This document shows, piece by piece, positions 32,342 to 46,700 of a DNA stretch of 64,000 nucleotides. The DNA is from Clonostachys chloroleuca (taxonomy: Eukaryota > Ascomycota > Sordariomycetes > Hypocreales > Bionectriaceae), in NCBI GenBank assembly GCA_037952775.1, contig JBANAY010000003.1:3720001-3784000 (forward strand), written 5' to 3'. The notes beneath the pieces were generated by a model. That model did no database searches. It saw nothing but the letters and a program-made list of their open reading frames with translations, and was not told the origin of the DNA. Made by a program: the position numbers and the translations under genes. Every line of letters starts with the position of its first letter. Position 1 is the stretch's first letter.

Positions 32342-33208
32342 ATGGTCGCTATCCTGGAAGATGTCGCTCTTGCCAATACAGATCTTTCCCTCCCGAGAAT
32401 TCTCTGTCTACATGGAGGCGGCACCAACGCTCGCATCTTCAGCAACCAGTGCCGCGTCATCAAGCACCACCTTAAGAAGTCATTCCGTCTCGTTTTCTGT
32501 GATGCTCCCTACATTAGCAAACCCGGCCCTGACGTCATAACAGTTTACTCAGAATGGGGCCCCTTTCGAAGCTGGGTGAAGGCCCAGCCTGTCGACACCA
32601 ATGAAAGCAATCCTTTTGGCACACCCTATCATCGTATGCATAGTGTGGTAATGCCAGCACACGAAAATGATGCGCTGGAAGTTGTGGATAACATTGAGAC
32701 TTCCATCATGGATGCAATGAGGGTCGATGATCTCTCAGGTGCAACTGGAGAGTGGGCTGGTCTGCTCGGATTCAGCCAGGGTGCTAAAATTGCCGCCAGT
32801 GTGCTGTTAAGAGAACAGGAACGTGCGAAGTCTTTGGGAGGGTTGCACTATGGTAGCTTTCGGTTCGCCATACTCCTAGCAGGTCAAGGACCACTTGTGT
32901 CACTGGATCACCATACCCAAGCCTACTTCGGCCGGGAAGAAGAGGTAAAGGAAGCACTACTAGAACTTCCAACTGTACATGTCCATGGCTTGAGGGATGC
33001 AGGTCTCCGCCTGCATCAAGAGATGCGAAAGCGTTGCTGCTCAACGACCAGCACGGTAGTGGTTGAGTGGGATGGGGATCACCGAGTACCTATAAAGACA
33101 GCACATGTCAATGCAGTTGTTACTGCAGTAATGAAGGCTTACCAGAGATCTAAGTTATATGTTACATCAGATCCAGATCATGAATGGCGTGTCATGGATG
33201 GTCTCTAA
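32342..33208 (+). CDS. FSH1-type serine hydrolase (AfoC-like)
   Basis: A 288-residue alpha/beta hydrolase of the fungal FSH1 family (PF03959). The N-terminal strand ILCLHGGGTNARIF, nucleophile Ser145 in GFSQG, acid Asp219 in HGLRDAGL and His247 in GDHRVP form a complete catalytic triad in the order and spacing of the family. The ATG at 32342 was preferred because the longer frame starts at a non-ATG codon (32183) and families of this kind begin about 20 residues before LCLHGG. No signal peptide, so cytosolic. Asperfuranone and azaphilone clusters carry a similar gene (AfoC, AzaC); proposed roles are transfer or trimming of the reduced chain between the two PKSs. Its exact reaction here is unknown. 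Confidence 0.85.
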   Translation: MVAILEDVALANTDLSLPRILCLHGGGTNARIFSNQCRVIKHHLKKSFRLVFCDAPYISKPGPDVITVYSEWGPFRSWVKAQPVDTNESNPFGTPYHRMHSVVMPAHENDALEVVDNIETSIMDAMRVDDLSGATGEWAGLLGFSQGAKIAASVLLREQERAKSLGGLHYGSFRFAILLAGQGPLVSLDHHTQAYFGREEEVKEALLELPTVHVHGLRDAGLRLHQEMRKRCCSTTSTVVVEWDGDHRVPIKTAHVNAVVTAVMKAYQRSKLYVTSDPDHEWRVMDGL

Positions 33209-35207
33209 TGCCGTATTACATAGCATTCCAATTATCGACCTAGTTTAGTCAATGAAACCGCTTCTTGAATTATAAAGCAAACATGTAGTATGGAATGATT
33301 AAGCCAGGTATTATTAATGCATGTGTATATAAGATGTCGAGAGGTTGAATGGGAGAAACGCGTTATCTTTGTCCCTCCAAACTCACTAGTAAAAGAATTG
33401 TGTGCAACTACAGGCGACAATTTCTATTCCGATACTGGATTTGCTTGTATGGGAACTCAGGCATTCGAAGTTCATCAATTTCCACGCTGTAACGAGAATG
33501 TGACGATGATTGTTTTGACAAGCTTACAATTAAGCTTACCAGTCCCAAGACTCCAGACGAAATTTTAAAGTATTCCAGATGTTGTTTAATTTCTTTAAGT
33601 AATTCGTATTCGATATATGATTCTCCACTGGTAAATCTCCACGTGGTTGATTGAGTCAGATGTAACTATTGTAGATCTTCTCTCAATTGGAGGTTGCATC
33701 AGCTGCAGCCGACTGCATTGGCTTTTCCTTAAAAGGAGAGCAACCTGATAATGATCAGGCCATTCGTTGAATCAAAAAGGAAGAACATTGCTGCGGTAGA
33801 TAGTTCCGAAGATAGATTGGAAGGAGTAGATGGTACTGGAACTTTGAAAGCAATCCTTATGGATGGGATCCGAGTTCGGGAAGGATTATCGAGCGGTTGA
33901 ATTTAGACTTGCCCGGCTCATTAGTATTCGGCATGGAATTGGAACCCATTCATTAAATATCTCTCTTTGTCCGTACTTCAACCATTATACACTGAATTGA
34001 TGCCTCCGACGCTTGACTCTTGAATTTAATGTTAGAACGGACAGCATTTTCGATCAAAAATAAACGAGCAAATCAAGTAGAGGTTAGTGGTTACCGTTAC
34101 TCACTCTATGTACTAATTACTAGGCGGGCAGGGAACCATGTTCTTGCTTGCCAATAGGCACTTTCGCCAAGCATCCAAGGACATACCCGGGCTTGCTCCT
34201 TGTCAATGGGCCGAGCGCTATCATCGGTTGATATACGAGCCGTGCCGCCGTGCCCTGGACCCGAAATGTACCCCGGGAAGCAATGCCGTCCTTATCCAGT
34301 CCACACGGCTATGGAATGCCGGTGGCTTTGTGCCTACTATGCAGTAATTGGTCTTGATATCAAGTATGGAGGCAAGCTATCAGATGACTAGCCATGATCA
34401 ATTACGCGTGGGAATATAGGGAGGCCTCTGCTTTCATACCCCCTTTCAACAGTGAAGTGGGGGTCGTTTGAGAGCTGTAACCTTGGAACGTTCCAATATG
34501 ATATCCCGGTAACTCGCCGGTTATCGCTTGTCCAATTGCCACCCTCCTGAATACACTGCAACTGCAGCCAGCGGACTTTGTTCACGAGCTGAAGCGTGAT
34601 GATGCGAGCAATCTGCAAGACTCATGAGCCACTGCAACGTACCAAACGTGGTCTGTCACGCAATTCAATAAATCTGTATCGCCAAATCCTGATAGGGTAC
34701 TCCGTGTAAGTACTTGGCTGAGCCGAGACTGTGCCACTCGAGTAAAAGCGGCAAGTGATGTGCGTTGATGCAAGGCGAGCACCCCTGCTAATGCGAATAC
34801 TTCCGTCACCCCGTGCCTCCTTCACACGCTTGGAGGTTGCCGATGTTATGGAGCTTGTGGATCCCTTCCTGACAGCACACCTACGGGTACATAGCAAGAA
34901 ATCTAAGCTTTCTTCTCAAACCAGGCAGGATCGGCAGGTAGGGGGATACTCTCTCGCGACCATATTGACTAACAGGTATGGAGGTCTGTTTGGTGCCTCT
35001 ATCTTTCATGCATGTGACCTGACATATGTTGTTTGTTTGTTAGCTAAACGGCCAAACTCTTCCCAGTAGCAACGGCTAGATGGTTTCTATCTACACGGAT
35101 AGGTAGAATCATTGGTGGTTTGTAGGTTTGCGAATTCTATGTTGACAGCTCTATGGGACATAGTCTATGGATTTGTTCCCAGGACATCCTCAATTGTGTC
35201 TATATAC
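33209..35207. other. Intergenic between hydrolase and regulator 2
   Basis: Two kilobases between the 3' ends of convergent genes. Frames on both strands (for example 34138-34347 and 34755-35069 on +, 34388-34897 on -) do not chain into a plausible gene and show no family motif. It may hold a lost gene, but I see nothing that I can name. Confidence 0.4.
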
Positions 35208-37490
35208 CTAGGTAGCCCATTGCCTCGTTAATTCCATGGTAGTCGGGGTGCCTTGTACAACATCGGCTTCTAACTTATACCGTAGCTCTCTAGCCAGATC
35301 GTTGAACTCACCCATGTGCCTAAGAGCACAAAGTAACGAACTTACTCCATCTGACCTACCTTCGTCAGGTGCTCCGGGGTCCGTCTTCGATGCATTGAGG
35401 AAGCTGGCGACCAAAGATATTGCATTTGGCAGGAAGGGATGCATCTATGATAAGTAATGGTTAAATTATGAAAGGTATCTGGTTTTCAGCCTTAGAGGAA
35501 ATAGGGACAGTGCTGTGAAGCATCCATGAGAAGGGGCAATGGTTAGAAAAACTCCTACCTTGAAAAAGAACATCCGGGGTGCGCATTTGATAAGGGATAC
35601 GATTTCACTGGCTGCCTCATAAGCGACCTGCCTATGTCTCATGGTCCTCAATTGCCCATCAAGGGTCTGCCACGCATTTGACTCAGCAGTATGGCTGAGA
35701 CATACAGATGCACTGTAGGCCAGGATTCTATTATAACATGACATTGGGTCGCACTTTCGCGGCGTGGTTCTCGCTTCAAGAGCCATAGTGTAAGCATGAG
35801 TTCGTGATCTATTCGCGGCCGCAAGCCAGTCATGCCGTTTCCAAAAGTCTTTGGATTCCAGTTCTGACCCAGACAGAGGGACAGACTGGGCGAGTCTTCG
35901 ATGTGTGATGCATCGGCCAAAAAAGTTGGCCAGAACAACCCACTCGGCAAAGGGATGGAGGATCATGCTTTCATCATTATTTCTCCCTAACTCGGAGAGA
36001 AATCCCATTTGACTGACCTGGCACCCGTCTTGAAATTCTTCCTCAGGCATAGGAAGTCGGGCACAAATCTAATTAGAAAGGTGTGTTAGCTAGCGTTGAG
36101 AGTCAAGATAATTATCTATTTTTATCGCCCGCGGGGAATTGTATCGCTGGTATGTGACCTACTGTTTCTTCGTGGAGCATCCATGGCCGATCCTTCAGCA
36201 TGCAAGAGAGTCGATCCAATATGAAGGCGATCCAGATCGTTCTTCTCTTCTCTTCAGTTTCTATCCAGTCCTCATCTGATACCGTCTGGCTGTCCATATC
36301 TTGAGAGTCAACATCAAATAGGCGCGACATCTGTAGCAGTCGAAAAGCTCGTCCAGCCGTGAGAAGAGCCTGTTGTTCAGGTTTTCGCAGGAACTCGTAG
36401 TGAGCAAGTAAGAGCCATGCCTGTATGCGCTCATGCTCTATCTTATGCCGTTGACTTCTCATGCTCGTCGCCCAGGGCAGACCAACCTCACCATGAGAAT
36501 CCTGCATCTCGAGCATTCGACGGGTTTTGGCGCATAAGGCATCTCCTAGCCCGCGAAACTGGGAGGACATGGCCGCAGCCATAGTTCTCATTGCTAGTTG
36601 TAAGCAGGATCTTGCAGGAGAGAGGCTGCCCTCGGATGCCCATGTGAAGTACTGTCGTTTGTGTATCATGGGTACAATTGGATGCACTCTCTCGAAGTAC
36701 AATAGATCTCTAACCGGTTTTTCATCCCATACATTAGTCTCGGCTACCCCGCCAATCTGTGCCTGAAGCTGACTTACAACTCGGCTCTCAGAAGGTCTGA
36801 TATACCGAGGCCCTCATCACTAAGCCCAGGGACCGGGCTCGAGGTCTCTTGGATTGGCTCGATCGGTGCCACTGGGGTCAACGAGATATTCGGCACAATG
36901 TTGCGCGAGGCTTCGAATCCAAGTTCACACGACCATCCTTTACCAAAAAAACTAGATAATGTTGCGAATTCGGATAAGTCTGGCAATCCACTCGCAGAAG
37001 CGAAGTCTAGGATTTGGAAAGGGTCGGCCTCGATTCCCATCTCGCTACTCCCATTCGAGCCTGATTCCTCTGGCGTTTCCTGTTCTGGAGTGACTTCAGA
37101 ATAACCCAATTGAAGAATATCGGGTTCGAGGATGTTGGTTTGGTCGATCAATCGCTGCTCTAGTGCCGCTATTGTAAACAAATCAATAGGAGTGACCATG
37201 AGTAAGGTGAGAATACGTGTATGCTTGCTTGAATTTCCAATGAAATTCTAGGTCCTAGCTGCCTTTGTGGTTGTATCAGGGATTTCATACTCACCAATTC
37301 TTGAACGCAAGTCCTTTAGCTGGCCCTTCTTTGGGCCTCGCTGAGACCTCTTGTCTACAATGACACAGTCTCTACCTGCATCAGCGCAGGCCCCGCATTG
37401 AGGTCGTCCCCTATCGCACCGTGCCTTTCGCTTACGGCATTCCTCGCAGGCAAGCCCCGGCTGTTGCCGAGTGCTGCTTGCTTCGACCAT
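35208..37490 (-). CDS. Zn2Cys6 transcription factor 2 of the PKS cluster
   Basis: Exons 37490-37295, 37168-36778, 36709-36163, 36068-35559 and 35444-35208, 626 residues. The zinc cluster is complete at residues 15-42 (core CEECRKRKARC then QCGAC and DC), followed by the basic linker RGPKKGQLKDL and a coiled coil that continues across intron 1 (RSRIAALEQRLIDQ). The Fungal_trans domain starts near residue 195 (DLLYFERVHPIVPMIHKRQYF). All four introns join in frame; introns 1, 3 and 4 are long for this genome (126, 94 and 114 nt). It is transcribed in the same direction as the monooxygenase and NR-PKS. Sorbicillin clusters also carry two such regulators. Whether it activates or represses cannot be told. 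Confidence 0.85.
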
Positions 37491-38488
37491 ATTTCTCCTG
37501 CGAAGAACTGGTGGAGGGCTTCTTTGAGATTGAGGTGGGGATTATACGTGATTCACAAGGTGTGATCGGTATATCTTATACTCGGCTTGCCAATACTGTT
37601 TTGAGATGCATCTGCCGCTTTAAGGAATTTTATTAGGTACCGCGCCAAAAGGATAAGCAGGCGATAGCCGCATGCATGGATTTCTCAAACCGTACTTTTC
37701 GTATCTTTACAGGGCAAAAAGTTCCATGCATGTGACGTTGAACGTATCGGGCGGGCTGAGCTTGGCTCTCAGCCCGAGAAGTACTCATAGCAAAGAACCA
37801 AGTCAATTACTACGAAAGAAAAATACGTAATTACTAAATAAAAATCGAAAGATAATGTCTGAACGTCCTCCCTTTTCGGCAACATAGCCAATTCTGAGAA
37901 GAGAACAGAAATCGCGCTGGTCCTGGTGAGATAAACATCTCGGTTGAATATTAATACCAATTACAGTTCTTCGAGCGAATTCACTACCTAGGAGGCGTTT
38001 CATATTCCTTGCCGCTAAAATGCAGATCATTCATGTGGCAGGGACCAAGGGCTTCGCAATTTAGATCCTGTTTTCTCTTCTCCTCCGCCACTCTCTCCGC
38101 GTCACAGCCTGAGCACGAGTATCCATGCTGCTTTTGGTACGACATGGGAGAAACTTGGACAGATTGCGGCGAAGCCTATCACGACCCATGTGCCTACATA
38201 ATGGTGGCTGCAACCTAGTGTGACCCATGTTGCTATTATGACAGTTAGCAGGGTCTTCGGGCATAATCGCTTTGCACATGGTGCCATTGCATTTACGAGA
38301 GGAACGAATCTGCATCTAGCATGGTGGCTTACAGGGTCGGCCAATGTATCCGGCTGGCCCCCATCCCCTAGCACACCCTGGATATCAGAGTGAGCTCTTC
38401 CTCACGCAATTGATCGTCTAGGTAATTCAGTGCCGTTGTGCCGAGACGGTGCCCGAAGGTAAATGTATTAGACTGCGACCCTGACGTT
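37491..38488. promoter_or_regulatory. Upstream region of regulator 2
   Basis: About 1 kb between the regulator 2 start and the monooxygenase stop. No gene supported. It holds a perfect 9-bp inverted repeat at 37752-37776. Confidence 0.45.
37752..37776. repeat. Perfect 9-bp inverted repeat, 7-nt loop
   Basis: CGGGCTGAG and CTCAGCCCG flank CTTGGCT, about 265 bp upstream of the regulator 2 ATG. It contains CGG/CCG triplets in everted order. It could be an autoregulatory operator or a hairpin in the 5' leader; neither is shown. Confidence 0.5.
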
Positions 38489-40762
<2,274 letters not shown>

Positions 40763-43700
40763 CTATCTCAAAAATCCACTGTCTTTCCAACCTTGTATGT
40801 ATTTTCTCACCAGCCCATCACTCACTGGCTGAACTGCTCTCAAAGTAGGCGAATGCTCCCTGGCATGATCCGTAGACATGGTAACTCCACCGCAAGACAT
40901 ATGTTCAAACTTATGATCAAAGAAGTCCAGGGCCTTTGCCGCTGGGTTATCCCAAGGGTTCTCGCCTGGGTAGGCCTGAACTCTTTTTAGCCACTCGCGG
41001 AGAGGGATTACTCCGCTAGATGGCACTCCAAGCGTCTCGGTTAGCACCGGCAACATGTCTTCCCAGGTTCTTCTGCTTGGATTATCAACATGATAAATTC
41101 GGTGGCACACTGGATCTTCCCGTAAAAGAAGCTCTGCTAAAGAAGCCGAAGCATCCTCAAGAGTCAGCCAGGATATTACTCCTTTCACATCAGGGAATGC
41201 TTTCAATGTTTGTGCCGATTTGAATAGGAAGCCTAGAACCTCCATATGGTTCCAGTATCCGGTATCAATGGAACCAGAAAGCTGGCCCAATCGTGTAGTC
41301 ATGGCTTTGAAGCGGTCGGGATATCGGCCAAGAGTTTCGAAAAGAAGACGTTCACATATAACCTTGCCACCACCATACCCATTCGGAAGCGCACAGTCGA
41401 TATCCAGTTCTTTTTCGGGTACATCTTTCTCGCCACCGTTGGCGAATGGATACATTCCCACGGCTGAGAGAGAAGATATGAACTGGAAGGTGAATTTGAA
41501 CTCATTACTTTTACCAGCCTTTCGGCGTGCGGAGACCGCGGCAGCCATATCGACCAGGTTACGCATTGTGGCAAATTGCGGTTCATTCTGAGGAAGAGAA
41601 CGCATCCCGTTGACTGGGAATGCGTTATGAACCAGGTGAGTAACATTCTTGAGAAGTTGTTCATACTCATCTGCAGGCATACCAAGCTGGGGCTTCGACG
41701 AGTCTGATTCAAACACTTTCAGTTTCGCCAGCTGGCCCTCACTTAATTTAATGCCCTTTGATTCAAACGAGTCCATTTGTCGACGCAATGGGCTGCGGAT
41801 CGGAACATCCTTGATCGGTGGTGCATTTCGATTAAGGCAGTATACGGAGTCAACCGTAGATAAACTTAACAGGTGAGAAATGATGTGGCTACCAAGACTC
41901 CCAGTCCCTCCAGTTACGAGTACACATTTTGTCGTTGTGAAGTCGAGAGGCGGCCCATTATATTCCGAAATTGAGAATCCTTCTGCCGCACTTTGAACGT
42001 ATCTATCAGCAGCTGACTTTCTGGATTCGTTGTCCTCCTTAGATAGCCCGTGCTTATTGCTTGCTGTTGAGAGGCTTTCGCTAGTAGAAGACGAGATTTC
42101 AAGGTCTTGCTCTGCATCGGCCACCATGGCAATCACAACTCTTTGGACGTGATTTTCGGGGAGCTTGCCATCAGTCCAATCGACATGCTTGTAGCCTGCG
42201 TTCTTGAGTTCCGTTTTCCATCTTTGTTCATTCACAATGGCATGCCGTCGCCCATCATCAAATAGCCACCACCCTTCAAGGGTGCCCCAGACCACGTCAA
42301 CCCAGTGAAGTGTGCCCATCATCTCTAGAAGCATGACAAAGCCGTCCGGTCTCAAGAACTTGCGTATATTTTCTGCGGAGCCTCTGAGTGAATGAGTCGC
42401 ATGAACAGCATTGCTAGCAATGACTAAATGTTGGGAACCCATCAACTCTGGGTCAGAAGGAGGCTGCTCGATATCATGGACGGCAAACTTCATGAACGAG
42501 TATTGTTTAAACTTCCTCTTTGCTTGTGCCACAAGAGACGGCGAGAGATCGGTGAATGTATATTCTAATGGTATGCCAAGTTTTGCAAGCGCTGGCACAA
42601 TGACTTTTGTTGTTCCACCCGTTCCAGCTCCCATCTCCAAGATTCTGAGAGGGTGTTGACTGTGTGATGGCAACTTCAATCTTGTCGCCAGCAGAGTGAG
42701 GAACTCTACCATCTGTTCAAAGTACAACCGATTGAAGGGCAATTCTCCATAGAAGCTAGCAACTAGCTCGCGGTTCTTTGCGTCTCCGAAAATGAGCTGA
42801 GGGCCGTCGGCTTTACCAGACAAGACATCTGCCATCCGGGTGCCAACGTTGTATGTCAGTTGGTGTGAAGATCCATTATCTGCATGATGGCGCATCAAGC
42901 TTTCCAGAATTGCCTCAGCACTTTGGGAAGGAAGGGGGATTGCCGTCCGAGTGATGATGTCGCCATCAATATCAATGATGCGCGTTTCTTCCAGCATCCC
43001 GTACAGATACTCATGGAAACGTTTATGTTTGGCAATGAATGGGACAGGCTGTAGTACTTCTCCCGGCTTGGCTGCCTCAAGATCACAGCCAAGCTTCTTG
43101 AAAGCCTCGCTCGTGAGCACCAGGCATAGCCGAGTCTGTTTTTGAGACACACCATCCAGGTATCCTGCGCAGCCATATGCCTTGAGGAACTGGTCTGTAT
43201 GAGATTTGGATTCCTTGAATGCCTCAAGAATAATAGAAGCGGGTAGTCGGAGTGCCGCCTCTGATTTCCCGCAAGCTTCCAATTGATCTGAGCTGGACAT
43301 TGAAGCAATATCATCATGACTCGATGCCACGCTGGCTTCGGAATATGCCGCTTCTGACGAGTCTGAGAAACCCACATCATCCTCCTCTCCTTCACCCAGA
43401 ACTGATTGAAGGAAGATCAGTATACCAGGAATATCAACAAGAGTGACTAATTGGGATTGTTCCAAGGTGCACTTGAAGGTTGTTTCAACTTCGCGTGCCA
43501 TCTCCATTCCCATTAGAGAGTCAATGCCAATATCGGCAAGCGAATCAGTCCGGTTGATCTCCTCGGGCGCGAGGCCAGAAATATCCGCCAATACCGGTTG
43601 TAGCTTGACCCATATCTCGTCTTTCGTATTCTTTTTCTGGCGAACTACACGCTTCGCCGGCTTCACTGCTGTCTGTGGGGGCTTGAAACTACTTGAGGAT

Positions 43701-46700
43701 GGGTGAATTGTCGGCGCAGTTGTAGCTAGAGGGAGCACAAACTTATCTGCTACTGGGGCAGCAATTTGAAAAGAACTCGGATTGTCAGTGGATTGGTTCC
43801 TGTCGTGAACGTCAGACTTGAGAAGATGAGAAATATTGCGGGAGTGTTCAAAAATACTTACAGTTCAAGTGGTGTGAAAAGCATTCCAAGGATTGCCTCC
43901 TCAAGTGACCCGGAAACAGCATCAAAGACAAATATGTCTGTAATAAAAGATGTTTCCGGGGTATTGGCGCGTTTATGCTGTGCAAGAACTTGCCACTCTT
44001 GTTGAACACCGTCCCGATAGGCACCATCACGAATCTTCCGAAGTACGCTCGGCGATCTCACCCACTGTTCAATGCTGCTGCAAACATATACGGTTTCATG
44101 CGGCGTGCGACGATCACGGGCCATGGAATTGGCCCAAATGCTGCCTACCTGAGCGAAGACCTCACTCAGTGAAAAATCAAACCAGGTCTCACAGGAACGT
44201 GTTCTTACGATCCTGCCAGCGGATTCATCAAGTCGTCCCACCAATTTAGTTAGACTTCGCAATTGCTCCCCATAGTCAATAATATCTGAGAGAACTTTGT
44301 AGATACTTCGACCCTGAATCACCTCCTCGGCCTCGTCATCACTCCTGAGAACCTTGAGGCATCGGCTGTGAGTCACGAGACGCTCAAGCCTGCTGAATTC
44401 GAGACAGGAGCGATTATCGTCAATGGGTAAGAAACAAAGCTGCCCACTCAAGTGTACAATATCTGGAGACCCTTTGAGGGTGCTGGTGAACGTGAAACTC
44501 CAATTGTTTACTTCACGGCTAAGGCGCTCGAAGTAAATGAAGATGGACCGGCATGAATCAAAAATCGGAGACTGATTCGTAATGTTGTAGATTTGCGGTT
44601 GCAAGTTCGCTTCTTGAGATAATTCGGGGCGGATACTTGTAATTGCCTGGATGGCGATATCGATCTCAAATGTGACTGGGCATGTCTTTTGAGTTTTGAG
44701 CAGAACGTGATCCGACATGACTTTTAAGTACGACATTGCTCCAGTATTAAGTCGGAATTGACACTTGTTCTCTGCATCGCCTGTATAACCCAAGAAAATA
44801 TAAAGTCCTGCAGGTGGGAGTTCTGCATTAAGCCCATTGGCCTGCTCAGCGACAACTTGCTTAATCACCTGCTTTGGGGGCCGCTTGAAATCCAACCAGT
44901 AACGCTGTTTGTCGAACTGGTAAGATGGAAGGAATATAGGCCTATATTCATAGGTTTGAAGTCGCGAATGTGGCCAGAATGTGACTTGCAAACCAGCCTT
45001 CCACAGAGTCATTGTTGTGTCAACTAAATTCTGAAGGGCTTGATTGGAACTTGTCACATTCACTGGCTGGAAGGTCGCACCCTTTGGCATTCCAAGGGCC
45101 TTGTTTGCCATGGTGGTAATGGTAGAGTTGGAGCCAGCCTCTAACCAGACTGCCTCTGGATACTCCTTGGCGATTCTTTGCACTGCCTGATTGAAGTAAA
45201 CAGGCCTTCGCATATGGCCAACCACATAGCTCACGGAAATTGGATTAGTTATAGGCTCTTCAGTAGCAGTGTCCATTCGAATCTGTGGCGGATTCAGAAC
45301 GACCGTTTGGGCCAAGGATTCCAGTTCCGGTTTCAGTTTCTCCACAAGCGTTGAGTGGAAGGCATTGGTCACATCCAATCTCTTGTATTTGGCAATGGGA
45401 GCTTTGGTTCGATTGGAAGAAATATTTTCCTCGATCGCATCTATTGCAACCACGGATCCAGCCAGGGTAAAGCTCCTTGGGCCATTGAAACATGCGATTG
45501 TGGCTCTACCTGTGCCTTCAGGGGCTGGGAGGCTGGCGTTTGCTATAGCAAGAAGGTTTGTGACGACGTCTAGGTCTGCCTCCACGGCTATCATGGAACC
45601 CTTTTCGGAACCCCAGCTATCTCTAATAATCTTCGCCCTGCCATAGATAATTTTCAAGGCATCTTCAAGGCTAAGGATACCAGAAACACACAGCGCCGTC
45701 AACTCCCCGAATGAGTGGCCGACGAGAGTTGCTGGTTTGATTCCACACTCGATCCAGCTCATGGCAGATGAGTATTGCATTGCAAAGAGAAGCGGCTGCA
45801 ACACTGATGGATCTTCAATTGGCTCACGCCCAAATATACCAGGGTATATACTTCCTGCGTTGATCGACTTGCACACATCATCGCAGTGATCAAGATGCTT
45901 CCGCAAGACGGCAGCCTTGTCAAACACTTCTCGGGCCAGGCCGACAAACTTGGAAATCTGACCACCAAAGCAGAGGATGACGGGTCTTGCGGAAGGTCGA
46001 GTAAAGGTTCCAATAGAGGCCAGAGCTCCATCCAATCCCTCAACGGAGTCGGAGCTGAAGACCATGGCATGCCGGAGAGACCAATTCGATTGTCTGTTTA
46101 CGTTGAAAGCTAGGTTTTCAATGCCAAGACGGTCTCCTGAAATCGTTTTTCTTTTGATAAACTCCCGTAATTCAGCAGCATACCGTCTGATGGCTTGTTC
46201 ATCTAGGCCACCGATGTAGAATGGACATTTGAATGAGGCCATGGACGATGACAACCACACACCACCTTTCTGGTCGCCATCCCCACGCTCTAGACCCAGC
46301 TTCGGTGCCTGTTTGATGACCATCGATGCATTCGATCCGGCAGCACCATAATTATTGATAAGCGCGGCTTTTAAAGTTTCTTTCCATGGAACAGGCGCTC
46401 GAGCTATCGCCATATTATCCATATCCGACGCTCTGATGGAAGGGCTGATAGTGGTGAAGCTAGCTTGTGGTGGAATATAACCTTCGTTCATCATCAAAAG
46501 GATTTTTATGAGAGCGATAACACCGGAAGCTCCCTCCGTGTGACCAATCAAGCCCTTAACTGAGCCTATTTGCAAGGGATCTAGCCCAACACGAGTGGCA
46601 CCCCCAAGCACCTGACGGATGCTGTCGTACTCGACCGGATCTCCCACGGGTGTGCCTGTTCCATGGGCTTCAACAACAGAGATATCCTTGGCGTCAAGAC

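Noticed and set aside
34388..35069. Overlapping frames on both strands between hydrolase and regulator 2
   Set aside because: I tried chaining them with splice signals; no consistent multi-exon model or family resemblance emerged.
37169..37294. Long intron 1 of regulator 2 as a second stwintron
   Set aside because: No internal donor/acceptor pair that interrupts an outer splice element was found; a single 126-nt intron already gives the correct phase and coiled-coil continuation.
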